A DNA stretch of 6,341 nucleotides from Aquificaceae bacterium (lineage in GTDB: Bacteria; Aquificota; Aquificia; Aquificales; Aquificaceae): positions 1 through 6,341 of the forward strand of contig JALWEK010000222.1 of assembly GCA_027014185.1 (NCBI GenBank). The letters run 5' to 3'. Shown one piece after another: positions 1-6,341 of the stretch (position 1 is the stretch's first letter; each line of letters opens with the position of its first letter). Position numbers and translations under genes: made by a program. The notes beneath the pieces are model-generated. The model was not told where the DNA came from. It searched no databases and was given only the letters and a program-made list of their open reading frames with translations.

Positions 1-609
1 GTCCTCCAGGGTGGGGACTATGGTGTGTTTCCTCTCGTAGTTCATCGTCCCCTCGAGCTCGTCGCCCCAGAGAACCTCGTTCAGGGAGGGCAGATCCTGC
101 TCGGGAAAGCCCTCGAGGGGAAAATCCTTCCTGAGGGGGAAGTATGGGTACGTGTCCCACATGAAGGCACGCACTAGGTTCTTGTGCCCCTCGTACTCTA
201 TCCCGAACATATCGTAGCACTCTCTCTCGGCCCACTTTCCTGCAAACCAGAGCTTCTCTATCGTGGGGAGCTTTCCTTCAGTCCTGGTCTTGACGATGAC
301 CCTCTTCCTCTCGTCTACGTTGTAGAGGATATAGAAGGCCTGAAACCTGGAGATCCTGTCTTCTGGGAAGGCTATAAGCCTCTCCTTCACCGCATTTTTG
401 TAGTCCTTCTCCTTTTCCAAGAGCTCCTTCAGATCCACCACCGAGTGGTCTATAAAGAGCTTGAAGCCTCTGTTTTTGAGCTCCTGAAGGAGTTCTATAA
501 GGTCCTCCTTCTTTATGTGAATGGAGGTTTCGTTCCTAACCTCCACTATGTCGATCTCTGAAAACCTCTCCTTAAGATCCATAAAATCCTCAGCCTTAGC
601 CCAGGGCAT
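1..609 (-). CDS. nuoC: NADH-quinone oxidoreductase subunit C domain, probably the N-terminal part of a NuoCD fusion (partial)
   Basis: This is the 30-kDa (Nqo5-type) subunit of the peripheral arm of complex I, which packs against NuoD and NuoB near the quinone site. The frame opens at ATG and stays open for 203 codons to the left edge, so the 3' end is missing. The 30-kDa signature is at residues 128-149 (ERECYDMFGIEYEGH...), followed by FPLRKDFP at 157-164, the usual end of a NuoC core. The frame then continues about 39 residues through an acidic, linker-like stretch (LNEVLWGDELEG at 176-187). This fits a join to NuoD, but no NuoD motif is reached, so the fusion is inferred. The start codon shares its A with the nuoA stop (TGATG), and GGAGG lies 7 nt upstream. 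No nuoB lies between nuoA and this gene. NuoC identity is secure; fusion is likely but not shown. Confidence 0.93.
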   Translation of the reverse strand, partial: MPWAKAEDFMDLKERFSEIDIVEVRNETSIHIKKEDLIELLQELKNRGFKLFIDHSVVDLKELLEKEKDYKNAVKERLIAFPEDRISRFQAFYILYNVDERKRVIVKTRTEGKLPTIEKLWFAGKWAERECYDMFGIEYEGHKNLVRAFMWDTYPYFPLRKDFPLEGFPEQDLPSLNEVLWGDELEGTMNYERKHTIVPTLED

Positions 610-980
610 CAAACTTCCTCCATCTCAAACTGCCAGTTGAGGGCCCCCTTTCTCCAGGCGTAGAGGAGTCCGTAGGTTAATATAAGTATGAAGAGAAACA
701 TCTCTATGAAGCCGAACACCCCGAGCCACCTATAGACCACCGTCCACGGAAAGAGGAAGGCGGCCTCTATGTCAAAGAGGAGAAGCAGTAGTCCCAGCAG
801 GTAATACCCCTGGTGAAAGGTGGTCTGGGCGCTCTCGTCGTAGAGGGGAACACCGCACTCGTAGGGATAGTCTTCGTACTCCTGTGGGGTCTTGGGCCCA
901 AAGCGCCAGTTTAGAGATATCATCACGAGAGCTATCCCTACCATTATCACGAAGAAGATCAAAAACCCTATGTACTCCAT
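609..980 (-). CDS. nuoA: NADH-quinone oxidoreductase subunit A
   Basis: A 123-residue membrane subunit of complex I, homologous to mitochondrial ND3 and located near the quinone cavity. Three membrane helices are visible, at about residues 3-23, 58-78 and 86-108. The conserved loop motif YECG is at 40-43, with the loop cysteine at C42. The hallmark FDIE is at 69-72, followed by FLFPW at 75-79. D70, E72 and E93 match the spacing of E. coli D79, E81 and E102. The length is normal for the family (about 115-150). The frame extends 14 codons further upstream, but I chose the ATG at 980 because it gives a normal NuoA N-terminus (MEYIGFL) and has a strong Shine-Dalgarno site directly before it; the upstream extension would overlap nuoN. 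It starts 4 nt after the nuoN stop, and its stop overlaps the nuoC start by 1 nt. Placement after nuoN rather than at the head of the operon is unusual. Confidence 0.96.
   Translation of the reverse strand: MEYIGFLIFFVIMVGIALVMISLNWRFGPKTPQEYEDYPYECGVPLYDESAQTTFHQGYYLLGLLLLLFDIEAAFLFPWTVVYRWLGVFGFIEMFLFILILTYGLLYAWRKGALNWQFEMEEV
617..621 (-). promoter_or_regulatory. Ribosome binding site of nuoC
   Basis: A perfect GGAGG lies inside the last codons of nuoA, 7 nt before the nuoC ATG. It supports that start and indicates that nuoC has its own strong initiation site as well as stop-start coupling to nuoA. Confidence 0.75.
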
Positions 981-991
981 CTCCTCACCTC
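981..991 (-). promoter_or_regulatory. Ribosome binding site that decides the nuoA start
   Basis: The sense strand reads GAGGTGAGGAG immediately before the ATG. GAGGTGA is a near-full anti-16S match, and its TGA is also the nuoN stop codon. This site supports the 123-residue NuoA over the longer frame and couples nuoA to the end of nuoN. Confidence 0.75.
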
Positions 992-2451
992 GTAAATAGA
1001 GTCTCCGAAGCGGGCGCGACAAGGGACCAGATCACCTCGGGCACCACAGCGAGAGCTATCGTAAGGACGGTAAGCAGCACCAGAGAAAGGGCCTCGGCGT
1101 AACTCCTCTGTGGAACCACAACATCCTTTTCCTTCTCCTTCATGTACATGAGAACCACGAGCCTGACGTAGTATCCTGTGGAGATCGCGGTAGAGACTAT
1201 GACTATAAAGGCGAGCCACCAGAGCTGATCGAAGGAAAGAGCCATGAAGACCAGGGTTTTGCCTACGAACCCAACGGTAGGAGGAACCCCCAAGAGGGCA
1301 AACATATAGACCATGAAGCCAAAGGCCAGGTAGGGAAGGTTAAATCTGAGACCTGAAAACTCCTGGATCCTGTTCTCCCAGCCTTCCGCCCTCTCTAGCA
1401 TTGCAACTATGAAGAAAGACCCTGCCGCCATGACGGCATAGACAACGAGGAAGTAAATGACCGCCTTCATCCCTATGTCCTTGGTGACGGCAACAGCCGC
1501 GAGTATGTATCCGGAGTGGGCTATCGAAGAGTAGGCAAGGAGCCTCTTGATGTCTTTCTGCACGAGGGCGACGAAGTTTCCATAGAGCATCGTGGCCGCC
1601 GCTATCACCCCAACGGTTAAGGTCCATGTCAGTGAGAACTTCTCCTGAACCAAGGGCATGATCCTAACCACCGGTATGAAGAAGGCTAGCTTACCCACCG
1701 AGGCCATGAAGGCGGTCACCGGCGTGGGAGCTCCCTGGTAGGCGTCCGGGAGCCAGAAGTGGAAGGGGACCGCTCCGATCTTAAGGGCAAAGCCTATGAG
1801 GAAGAAGACTATCCCGAGAACGAGGTAGTGGTAGTCCTTACCCTGGTAAGTAAAGATATCCCTCAGATCTATAGAACCAGCGTAGATATACATGAAGACC
1901 GCCCCGTAGGAGGCGAGGGCTATACTGAGACCCCCGAGGATCAGGTACTTGAAGGCCCCCTCCTTCGAGATGAAGGAGCCCCTCAGGAGTGCCGTGAGTA
2001 TGTAAAAGCCTATGGATACGAGCTCCAGGGAGACGTAGATGATTATCAGGTTGTAGGAAGAGGCCAGGATCATAGCCCCCAGCAGGGTGAAGGCGAGCAT
2101 GTAGTAAAACTCACCGTAGAAGGACCTCTTGGAGGAGAAGTACCTCCCCGCAAAGGCGAGGACCGTGAGAGCTATTATCAGGGCAAATATCTTCACCAGG
2201 GAACCGAGGGCATCGTTGGTGAAGCTCCCGTAGAAGGTATCTCCCTTGAACTGGGCGGACACCCCGATGGACATTAGGGCGAGCACGTAACCTATCGCAC
2301 TCAGGGAGGGAAGAATTATCTTCTTGCGCTCCTTGGATAGAGCGAGCTCTAAAGTAAAGAGCACGAAGGCCGTAATGAGTACTATCAGCTCCGGAAGGAA
2401 AAGGACGAGCCTCGGAAGCTCTATAACCCCTACAAGTTGCTGTAGCTCCAT
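985..2451 (-). CDS. nuoN: NADH-quinone oxidoreductase subunit N (antiporter-like proton channel)
   Basis: A 488-residue polytopic membrane protein of the ND2/MrpD-like family, the antiporter-like subunit of complex I closest to the quinone module. About 14 membrane helices are expected, and hydrophobic stretches run through the whole chain. The channel residues known from E. coli are all present: TM5 Glu E143 in SLELVS (E133 in E. coli), K168 in EGAFKYL (K158), TM7 K224 in FALKIGAVPFHFW (K217), K254 in SVGKLAF (K247) and TM12 K398 in GFVGK (K395). The family motif WLPDAYQGAPTPV spans 233-245, and KRLLAYSSIAHSGY spans 302-315. Length is typical (about 480-500). The ATG lies one base after the nuoM stop (TGAGATG). 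Its own Shine-Dalgarno is weak (only GAG-like bases), so it probably relies on translational coupling to nuoM. Codon use is the C-ending thermophile style of the rest of the cluster. Confidence 0.97.
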   Translation of the reverse strand: MELQQLVGVIELPRLVLFLPELIVLITAFVLFTLELALSKERKKIILPSLSAIGYVLALMSIGVSAQFKGDTFYGSFTNDALGSLVKIFALIIALTVLAFAGRYFSSKRSFYGEFYYMLAFTLLGAMILASSYNLIIIYVSLELVSIGFYILTALLRGSFISKEGAFKYLILGGLSIALASYGAVFMYIYAGSIDLRDIFTYQGKDYHYLVLGIVFFLIGFALKIGAVPFHFWLPDAYQGAPTPVTAFMASVGKLAFFIPVVRIMPLVQEKFSLTWTLTVGVIAAATMLYGNFVALVQKDIKRLLAYSSIAHSGYILAAVAVTKDIGMKAVIYFLVVYAVMAAGSFFIVAMLERAEGWENRIQEFSGLRFNLPYLAFGFMVYMFALLGVPPTVGFVGKTLVFMALSFDQLWWLAFIVIVSTAISTGYYVRLVVLMYMKEKEKDVVVPQRSYAEALSLVLLTVLTIALAVVPEVIWSLVAPASETLFTR

Positions 2452-2452
2452 C

Positions 2453-3958
2453 TCACTCTAACCCCAAGATGTGTCTCAGTATGTAGCTGAGCGAACCGTC
2501 AAACATGTTAAAGAACAGATGAGGGAAGAACCCTATGAGAACTATCGGAACCATAAGGAACAGGAAAGAAACCAGCTTAAAGCCCCTTATATCGGTGAAG
2601 TGTATCAGGATGCTCTCCTCCTTCACGTCGAGGAAGAGGGTCTTTAGCATATAAAGGACGTAAGCCGCGCTGAAGAAACCACCCACGAGCACCGCGAAAG
2701 CGAGCGTGTAGGAGTACTCCCTCGCCGAAAGTATAGTTAAGAACTTGCCCCAGAAGGAGGACCCTCCAGGAAGGCCCATGGCTGCAAAGGCGGTTACAGC
2801 AACTATTATCGCGAACACAGGCATGAACTTAACCGACCCCCTGAGGCTCTCCATGTTGAAGGTGTGAAGTCTGTTGTAGATAAAACCCGCCATCATAAAG
2901 AGGGAGGCGCTCGTCATACCGTGGGCGAACATCTCTATAACGGACGCCCTCAGCCCTTCGTAGTTCAGGAGGAAGAGGGCTGTAACTATGAAACCCATGT
3001 GGGAAACGGAGGAGTATGCAACGAACCTCTTTACATTGTTCTGGACTATCGTCATCCAGGAGGCGTAGATTATCGTGATTATTCCTATCGCCACCATGAA
3101 GGGCATGAGCTTTATGGTCGCATCTGGGAAGAGACCAACGTTGAACCTCAAGAGGGCGTAGGTTCCCATCTTAAGGAGGATAGCGGCCAGAACTACCGAA
3201 CCCGCGGTTGGAGCCTCTCCGTGTGCGTCCGGGAGCCAGGTGTGGAAGGGGACGAGAGGGGTCTTGACCGCAAAGGCTATGAAGAAGAGCAGGAATAGAA
3301 ATATTCCGATCCCCTCCGAGTGGCTCAGGCCCAGGAGGTCAAAGTAGCTGAAGGAAAAGTGCCCCTTCTGGAAGTAGTGCTGAACGGAGACCGCGGCTAT
3401 CCCGAGTAGCAGGAATAGAGAGGAGACGAATATGTATATGAAGAACTTGTAGGCTGAGTAGAGCCTGAGCTTGTATCCCCATATACCTATAGCAAAGAGC
3501 ATGGGTATGAGGGTAAGCTCGTAGAAAACATAGAAAACCAGGATATCGAAGCTGGTAAAAACTCCTACCAGAAAGCTCTCGGAGAGTAAAAAGGCAACGT
3601 AGTACTCTTTCAGTCTCGTGTTAATCTGTCTGTCCCTGACGGACCACAGGATAGCCACAAGGGAAACGAGAGTTGTAAGGAAATACATGATCAGGGATAG
3701 GCCATCGAGGCCGAGGGCCAGCTTTACGTTAAACTCTTTAAGAAGCGAATACTCCTCGTAAAACTGAACAGCGGAGCTCCTTGAGTAGTCGAAAAGGTAA
3801 AGGACTACCAACGATATCAGGAAGGTCAAACCAGCTCCCACGATGGATATAGCCTTTGCGTACCTTTCCTTTAAAAGTATTACCAGCAGTGCGGAGACAG
3901 CCGGCACGAGCATAGACACACTAACGAAAGGAAAAGTTTCCTTAATTACCTCCACCAT
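2453..3958 (-). CDS. nuoM: NADH-quinone oxidoreductase subunit M (antiporter-like proton channel)
   Basis: A 501-residue membrane subunit of the ND4 family, the middle of the three proton-pumping antiporter-like subunits. Family motifs are clear: TM5 FYVFYELTLIPM at 142-153 with channel Glu E147 (E144 in E. coli), YSAYKFFIYIF at 167-177, TM7 K232 in VKTPLVPFHTWLPDAHGEAP (231-250; K234 in E. coli), and TM8 K263 in LLKMGTYALLRF (K265). The conserved NNVKRFVAYSSVSHMGF spans 307-323. In TM12 the sequence is FWGKF at 402-406, so K405 replaces the Glu (E. coli E407) that normally sits here in NuoM. The rest of the protein is still ND4-type, because HTWLPDAHGEAPTAGS is diagnostic. Length is typical. 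The gene starts 3 nt after the nuoL stop, with AAAGGG 6 nt upstream of ATG, and ends 1 nt before nuoN. Confidence 0.97.
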   Translation of the reverse strand: MVEVIKETFPFVSVSMLVPAVSALLVILLKERYAKAISIVGAGLTFLISLVVLYLFDYSRSSAVQFYEEYSLLKEFNVKLALGLDGLSLIMYFLTTLVSLVAILWSVRDRQINTRLKEYYVAFLLSESFLVGVFTSFDILVFYVFYELTLIPMLFAIGIWGYKLRLYSAYKFFIYIFVSSLFLLLGIAAVSVQHYFQKGHFSFSYFDLLGLSHSEGIGIFLFLLFFIAFAVKTPLVPFHTWLPDAHGEAPTAGSVVLAAILLKMGTYALLRFNVGLFPDATIKLMPFMVAIGIITIIYASWMTIVQNNVKRFVAYSSVSHMGFIVTALFLLNYEGLRASVIEMFAHGMTSASLFMMAGFIYNRLHTFNMESLRGSVKFMPVFAIIVAVTAFAAMGLPGGSSFWGKFLTILSAREYSYTLAFAVLVGGFFSAAYVLYMLKTLFLDVKEESILIHFTDIRGFKLVSFLFLMVPIVLIGFFPHLFFNMFDGSLSYILRHILGLE

Positions 3959-3961
3959 CGT

Positions 3962-5890
3962 TTACCCTTTTACCCTGTCGAGGGCATAAAGCATTATACC
4001 GAGGATGATAATTATCCCAACTAGCAAAAAGAGCACGTAGTTGTTGAGGAGCCCCGTCTGAAGGTTACCCAGGAGCCTGCCGCTCCTGAAGGAGTTTATA
4101 GCAAGCCAGTGTATAAATATGTCTATCGACTTTATGTCGAACGCCTTCCAGGTATCCTTAGCCAGCTTAAAGAAGCTCCTGTAGGCCACGTTTATGGTCC
4201 CATCTATAAGGAACCTGTCCCCGACAAAGTAGGCAGCCTTGGAAAGAAGCATGTAACCCCTCGCAAAACCCTTGTGGTAGAGCCTCTCGGTAAAGAACTG
4301 CTCTTTAAAGGTCTGGGCCACCGGCTTCAGGGTCGCGTAGGCACCCTCGGGGGAGAGAACCCTCTTTACGAAGACGAGGTAGGCTATGAGTATCCCAACT
4401 ATACCCACGCTCACCGAAGTTACAGCTATATTGAGATGAATCTCCTTATGCTCTCCACCAACAGCGTGCATATACCACCCCTCAAAAAACCCCGCTACAA
4501 CCGCCATCACCCCCAACACTACCATCGGAACCGTCATAACAGCTCCTACTTCCTTAGGCTCGTGTGGGTCTATCTTCCTATACCTCTCCTCCCCGTGAAA
4601 GACCACAAACCCTTCCCTGAAAATGTAGTACGCCGTCAGAAAGGCTACTATTGTGCCTAATAGCCCCCAAACAAAGCTCGCCTCATAATAGCTCCCTATC
4701 AGCCTGTCCTTCGACCAAAATCCTGACAGTGGAAATATCCCTGCAAGAGCAAGGGCGCCTACCGTAAAGCTCGCATACGTTATAGGCATGTATTTTTTCA
4801 GCCCCCCAAAGTTGTATATGTCATAGAGCTTGTGATGAAAGGCTGTGATCACTGATCCTGCCGCAAGAAAGAGCAGGGCCTTGAAGAAAGCATGGGTCGT
4901 GAGATGGAACATAGCCCCACCTTTGTCCCCTACTCCCAAGGCCAAAAACATGTACCCGAGCTGGGACATGGTCGAAAAGGCTATTATCTTCTTCATATCC
5001 GTGTGCGCTGTCGCTGCCAGCGCCGCAAAGAGGGCTGTTAGCCCTCCTATTACTGCTACTACCTTCAGTGTCTGGGGCGCTGCTTCAAAGAGTGGGTAGA
5101 GCCTGGCTACCATATAGACTCCCGCTGCTACCATCGTGGCTGCGTGCAGGAGGGCTGAGACCGGCGTTGGACCTGCCATGGCGTTCGGAAGCCATGTGTG
5201 GAGCGGAAGCTGGCCTGACTTTCCTACCGCTCCTCCAAAGAGTAGAAGTGTCGCCAGGCCTATCAGTGCGCTCTCTGTTGTTGGGACTTTTTCGAAGATC
5301 TCCACTATGTCGAGCGTTCTGAAGATGAGAAATGTGGCTATTATCCCGAAGATAAAGAGCCAGTCCCCTATCCTGTTCATTACAAATGCCTCTAATGAGG
5401 CGTTTGTTGCCTTCTTCTGGTTGTGGTAGTAGCCGATTAATAGATACGAGGCCAGCCCCACTCCTTCCCAGCCGAAGAATATTCCAAGGAGGTTGTCAGA
5501 CAGAACTATAAGGAGCATGGCAAAGAGAAACAGAGACAGATAGGCGTAGAACTTATATACCCACTTTCCGAACTCGTTCTCCATGTAGCCTATTGAGTAG
5601 AGGAATATGAGCGTGGCCACGAATGTCACGACTGCCGCTGTTATAGAGGAAAGAGCGTCAAAGTAAAAGCCTACCGTGAGTGTGTACCCTTCTAAGGGTA
5701 GAAATTCATATAGCTTGATATGAACGGGCGCATGCACCGCCTCGAAGGCGACCACTACAGAAAAGAAGAAGGAGACAGCACCCGCTATTACAGTCAGAAT
5801 GCCGCTCGCCCTATCACCGATCTGACGTCCCAAGAGTCCGATCACAAGGAAGGCTACGAGCGGCGAGGCGAGAACAAGTAACCCTTCCAT
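3962..5890 (-). CDS. nuoL: NADH-quinone oxidoreductase subunit L (distal antiporter-like proton channel)
   Basis: A 642-residue ND5-family subunit at the far end of the membrane arm. Landmarks are the TM5 channel Glu E142 in FFGWEGVGLASYLLIG (138-153), TM7 K224 in VGKSGQLPLHTWLP (222-235), H249 in SALLHAATMV (245-254), and TM12 K394-D395 in SGFWSKD (389-395). These correspond to E. coli E144, K229, H254, K399 and D400. The C-terminal part, from about residue 515, holds the amphipathic lateral helix region (roughly 540-600) and a final anchoring helix at 617-636, as expected for NuoL. Two departures are E167 (LEAFVMNRIGD) where E. coli has K175, and N236 in WLPNAMAG where Asp is usual. The first ~490 codons use ACA, TCA, GCA and CTA far more than the rest of the gene or its neighbours. 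It starts 3 nt after nuoK with AGGGGG 6 nt before ATG. Confidence 0.97.
   Translation of the reverse strand: MEGLLVLASPLVAFLVIGLLGRQIGDRASGILTVIAGAVSFFFSVVVAFEAVHAPVHIKLYEFLPLEGYTLTVGFYFDALSSITAAVVTFVATLIFLYSIGYMENEFGKWVYKFYAYLSLFLFAMLLIVLSDNLLGIFFGWEGVGLASYLLIGYYHNQKKATNASLEAFVMNRIGDWLFIFGIIATFLIFRTLDIVEIFEKVPTTESALIGLATLLLFGGAVGKSGQLPLHTWLPNAMAGPTPVSALLHAATMVAAGVYMVARLYPLFEAAPQTLKVVAVIGGLTALFAALAATAHTDMKKIIAFSTMSQLGYMFLALGVGDKGGAMFHLTTHAFFKALLFLAAGSVITAFHHKLYDIYNFGGLKKYMPITYASFTVGALALAGIFPLSGFWSKDRLIGSYYEASFVWGLLGTIVAFLTAYYIFREGFVVFHGEERYRKIDPHEPKEVGAVMTVPMVVLGVMAVVAGFFEGWYMHAVGGEHKEIHLNIAVTSVSVGIVGILIAYLVFVKRVLSPEGAYATLKPVAQTFKEQFFTERLYHKGFARGYMLLSKAAYFVGDRFLIDGTINVAYRSFFKLAKDTWKAFDIKSIDIFIHWLAINSFRSGRLLGNLQTGLLNNYVLFLLVGIIIILGIMLYALDRVKG
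4420..5890 (-). other. Segment of nuoL with deviant codon use (possible mosaic block)
   Basis: In codons 1-490 of nuoL I count by eye 14 ACA, 11 ACG, 2 ACC and 1 ACT for Thr. In codons 491-642 there are 5 ACC, 1 ACG, 1 ACT and no ACA. nuoN and nuoM each have about two ACA and are dominated by ACC. TCA and CTA are also enriched in the block. The left boundary is only approximate (somewhere about 4345-4430). The reading frame and protein motifs are intact across the boundary. Recombination or conversion with another nuoL is an inference. Confidence 0.5.
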
Positions 5891-5893
5891 ACC

Positions 5894-6202
5894 TTACCCC
5901 CTCATGTCGGTGATCTCGTCCGTGGACTCCACGTACCTGTATCTGAATATTGCGATGATTATACCAAGTCCCACCGCAGCCTCAGCTGCGGCGAGGGCTA
6001 TTATGAAGAGGGCGAATATCTGTCCCTCCACGAGGCCCAGGTGGTAGTCCGCCCCCACGAAGGCTACGTTCACAGCGTTCAGGGCCAGCTCCAGACTCAT
6101 CAGAACCGTGACCAGGTTCCTCCTCGCTATCAGCCCGAGCACGCCCAGGCCGAAGAGTATCATGCTAACTATGAAGAAGGCCTCAAGTGGTATCGTCTTC
6201 AT
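5894..6202 (-). CDS. nuoK: NADH-quinone oxidoreductase subunit K
   Basis: A 102-residue ND4L/MrpC-type subunit of the membrane arm with three helices (about 8-26, 29-49 and 60-86). It contributes to the fourth proton path together with NuoJ and NuoA. Both buried glutamates essential in E. coli are present: E38 in SLELALNAVN (E36) and E74 in AAAEAAVGLG (E72). The Arg pair R27-R28 in the first cytoplasmic loop is also conserved. Length is normal (about 100). The start MKTIPLEAFF matches the family's usual N-terminus (an IPLE box), so the 20-nt overlap with the 3' end of nuoJ looks real. The stop is 3 nt before nuoL. The C-terminal tail after residue 89 is short, hydrophilic and acidic. Confidence 0.97.
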   Translation of the reverse strand: MKTIPLEAFFIVSMILFGLGVLGLIARRNLVTVLMSLELALNAVNVAFVGADYHLGLVEGQIFALFIIALAAAEAAVGLGIIIAIFRYRYVESTDEITDMRG

Positions 6203-6341
6203 AGGTCTGACTCTCCTTCCTTCCTATTAATACCGCTCCTATCATACCTATCAGAAGCACCAAAGACACGACTTCAAAGGCGAAGAAGTACTTGCTGAAC
6301 AGGATAGAACCCACCACTTCGGTGTTTCCGAACTTCTCTAT
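6183..6341 (-). CDS. nuoJ: NADH-quinone oxidoreductase subunit J, C-terminal end (partial)
   Basis: The last 52 codons and TGA stop of a gene that enters from the right edge. The peptide contains GSILFSKYFFAFEVVSLVLL (11-30 of the visible part) followed by IGMIGAVLIGRKE. This matches the end of the core of NuoJ/ND6, where a hydrophobic helix with a conserved FE..S..LL...IGA pattern closes the domain. The visible helix Glu is E23 of the fragment. The tail after the helix is a short hydrophilic YEDDTT-type end. The stop lies inside nuoK, giving a 20-nt overlap in a different frame. Because only about 30% of a usual NuoJ is visible, the assignment also rests on its place directly before nuoK, which is the standard order. 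Confidence 0.9.
   Translation of the reverse strand: MEKFGNTEVVGSILFSKYFFAFEVVSLVLLIGMIGAVLIGRKESQTYEDDTT
6213..6218 (-). promoter_or_regulatory. Ribosome binding site of nuoK, inside nuoJ
   Basis: The sense strand reads AAGGAG, part of a GGAAGGAAGGAG run, with 10 nt to the nuoK ATG. The spacing is slightly long. The site lies within nuoJ coding sequence and supports the overlapping start. Confidence 0.55.

Noticed and set aside
184..561. Long open frame on the plus strand opposite nuoC, and similar plus-strand frames opposite nuoN, nuoM, nuoL and nuoK
   Set aside because: They lie antisense to genes with clear family motifs, have no recognisable domain or good ribosome binding site, and arise because the sense genes rarely use TTA, CTA or TCA codons.
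981..1022. Upstream extension of nuoA by 14 codons
   Set aside because: The extension (SRPLRRLYLRGEE) is charged and unlike a NuoA N-terminus, would overlap nuoN, and is less well placed than the ATG that follows GAGGTGAGGAG.
5030..5046. Perfect 7-bp inverted repeat with a 3-nt loop (GAGGGCT GTT AGCCCTC), a possible hairpin terminator
   Set aside because: It lies in the middle of nuoL within conserved coding sequence and has no following U-run in the sense direction, so it is most likely chance.
2453..5890. Possibility that the antiporter-like genes belong to an Mrp antiporter or an energy-converting hydrogenase instead of complex I
   Set aside because: The presence of NuoA, NuoK, NuoJ and a NuoC gene in the same block, plus ND5-, ND4- and ND2-specific motifs in the expected L-M-N order, points to complex I.

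Overview
The whole window is protein-coding on the minus strand and reads as one continuous block of respiratory complex I genes (NADH:quinone oxidoreductase, Nuo/NDH-1). In transcription order, from the right end to the left end, it holds nuoJ (3' end only), nuoK, nuoL, nuoM, nuoN, nuoA and a NuoC-type gene that runs off the left edge and is probably a nuoCD fusion. Neighbouring genes overlap by 1-20 nt or are separated by 1-4 nt. There is no intergenic region, RNA gene, mobile element, CRISPR array, promoter or terminator that I can support.

The codon use (Arg almost only AGG/AGA, frequent ATA for Ile, purine-rich sense strand) and Shine-Dalgarno sites such as GGAGG and GAGGTGA suggest a thermophilic bacterium. 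A member of the Aquificae/Aquificaceae is my best guess. This rests on style rather than on a database match, so the taxon is an inference.

The genes encode most of the membrane arm of complex I. NuoL, NuoM and NuoN are the three antiporter-like proton-pumping subunits. NuoK and NuoJ (with NuoA) form the part near the quinone site. NuoC is a subunit of the peripheral Q-module. Electrons from NADH or another donor would reduce quinone in the peripheral arm, and the membrane arm would export protons.

This is not an undescribed system, but several details merit a second look. (1) The order is J-K-L-M-N-A-C, so A follows N and no nuoB lies between A and C, unlike the common ABCDEFGHIJKLMN order. 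(2) NuoM carries Lys where the TM12 proton-channel residue is usually Glu. (3) NuoL carries Glu where E. coli has Lys175. (4) The first ~490 codons of nuoL use synonymous codons differently from the rest of the gene and its neighbours, which suggests a mosaic gene, perhaps from conversion with a paralogous nuoL.
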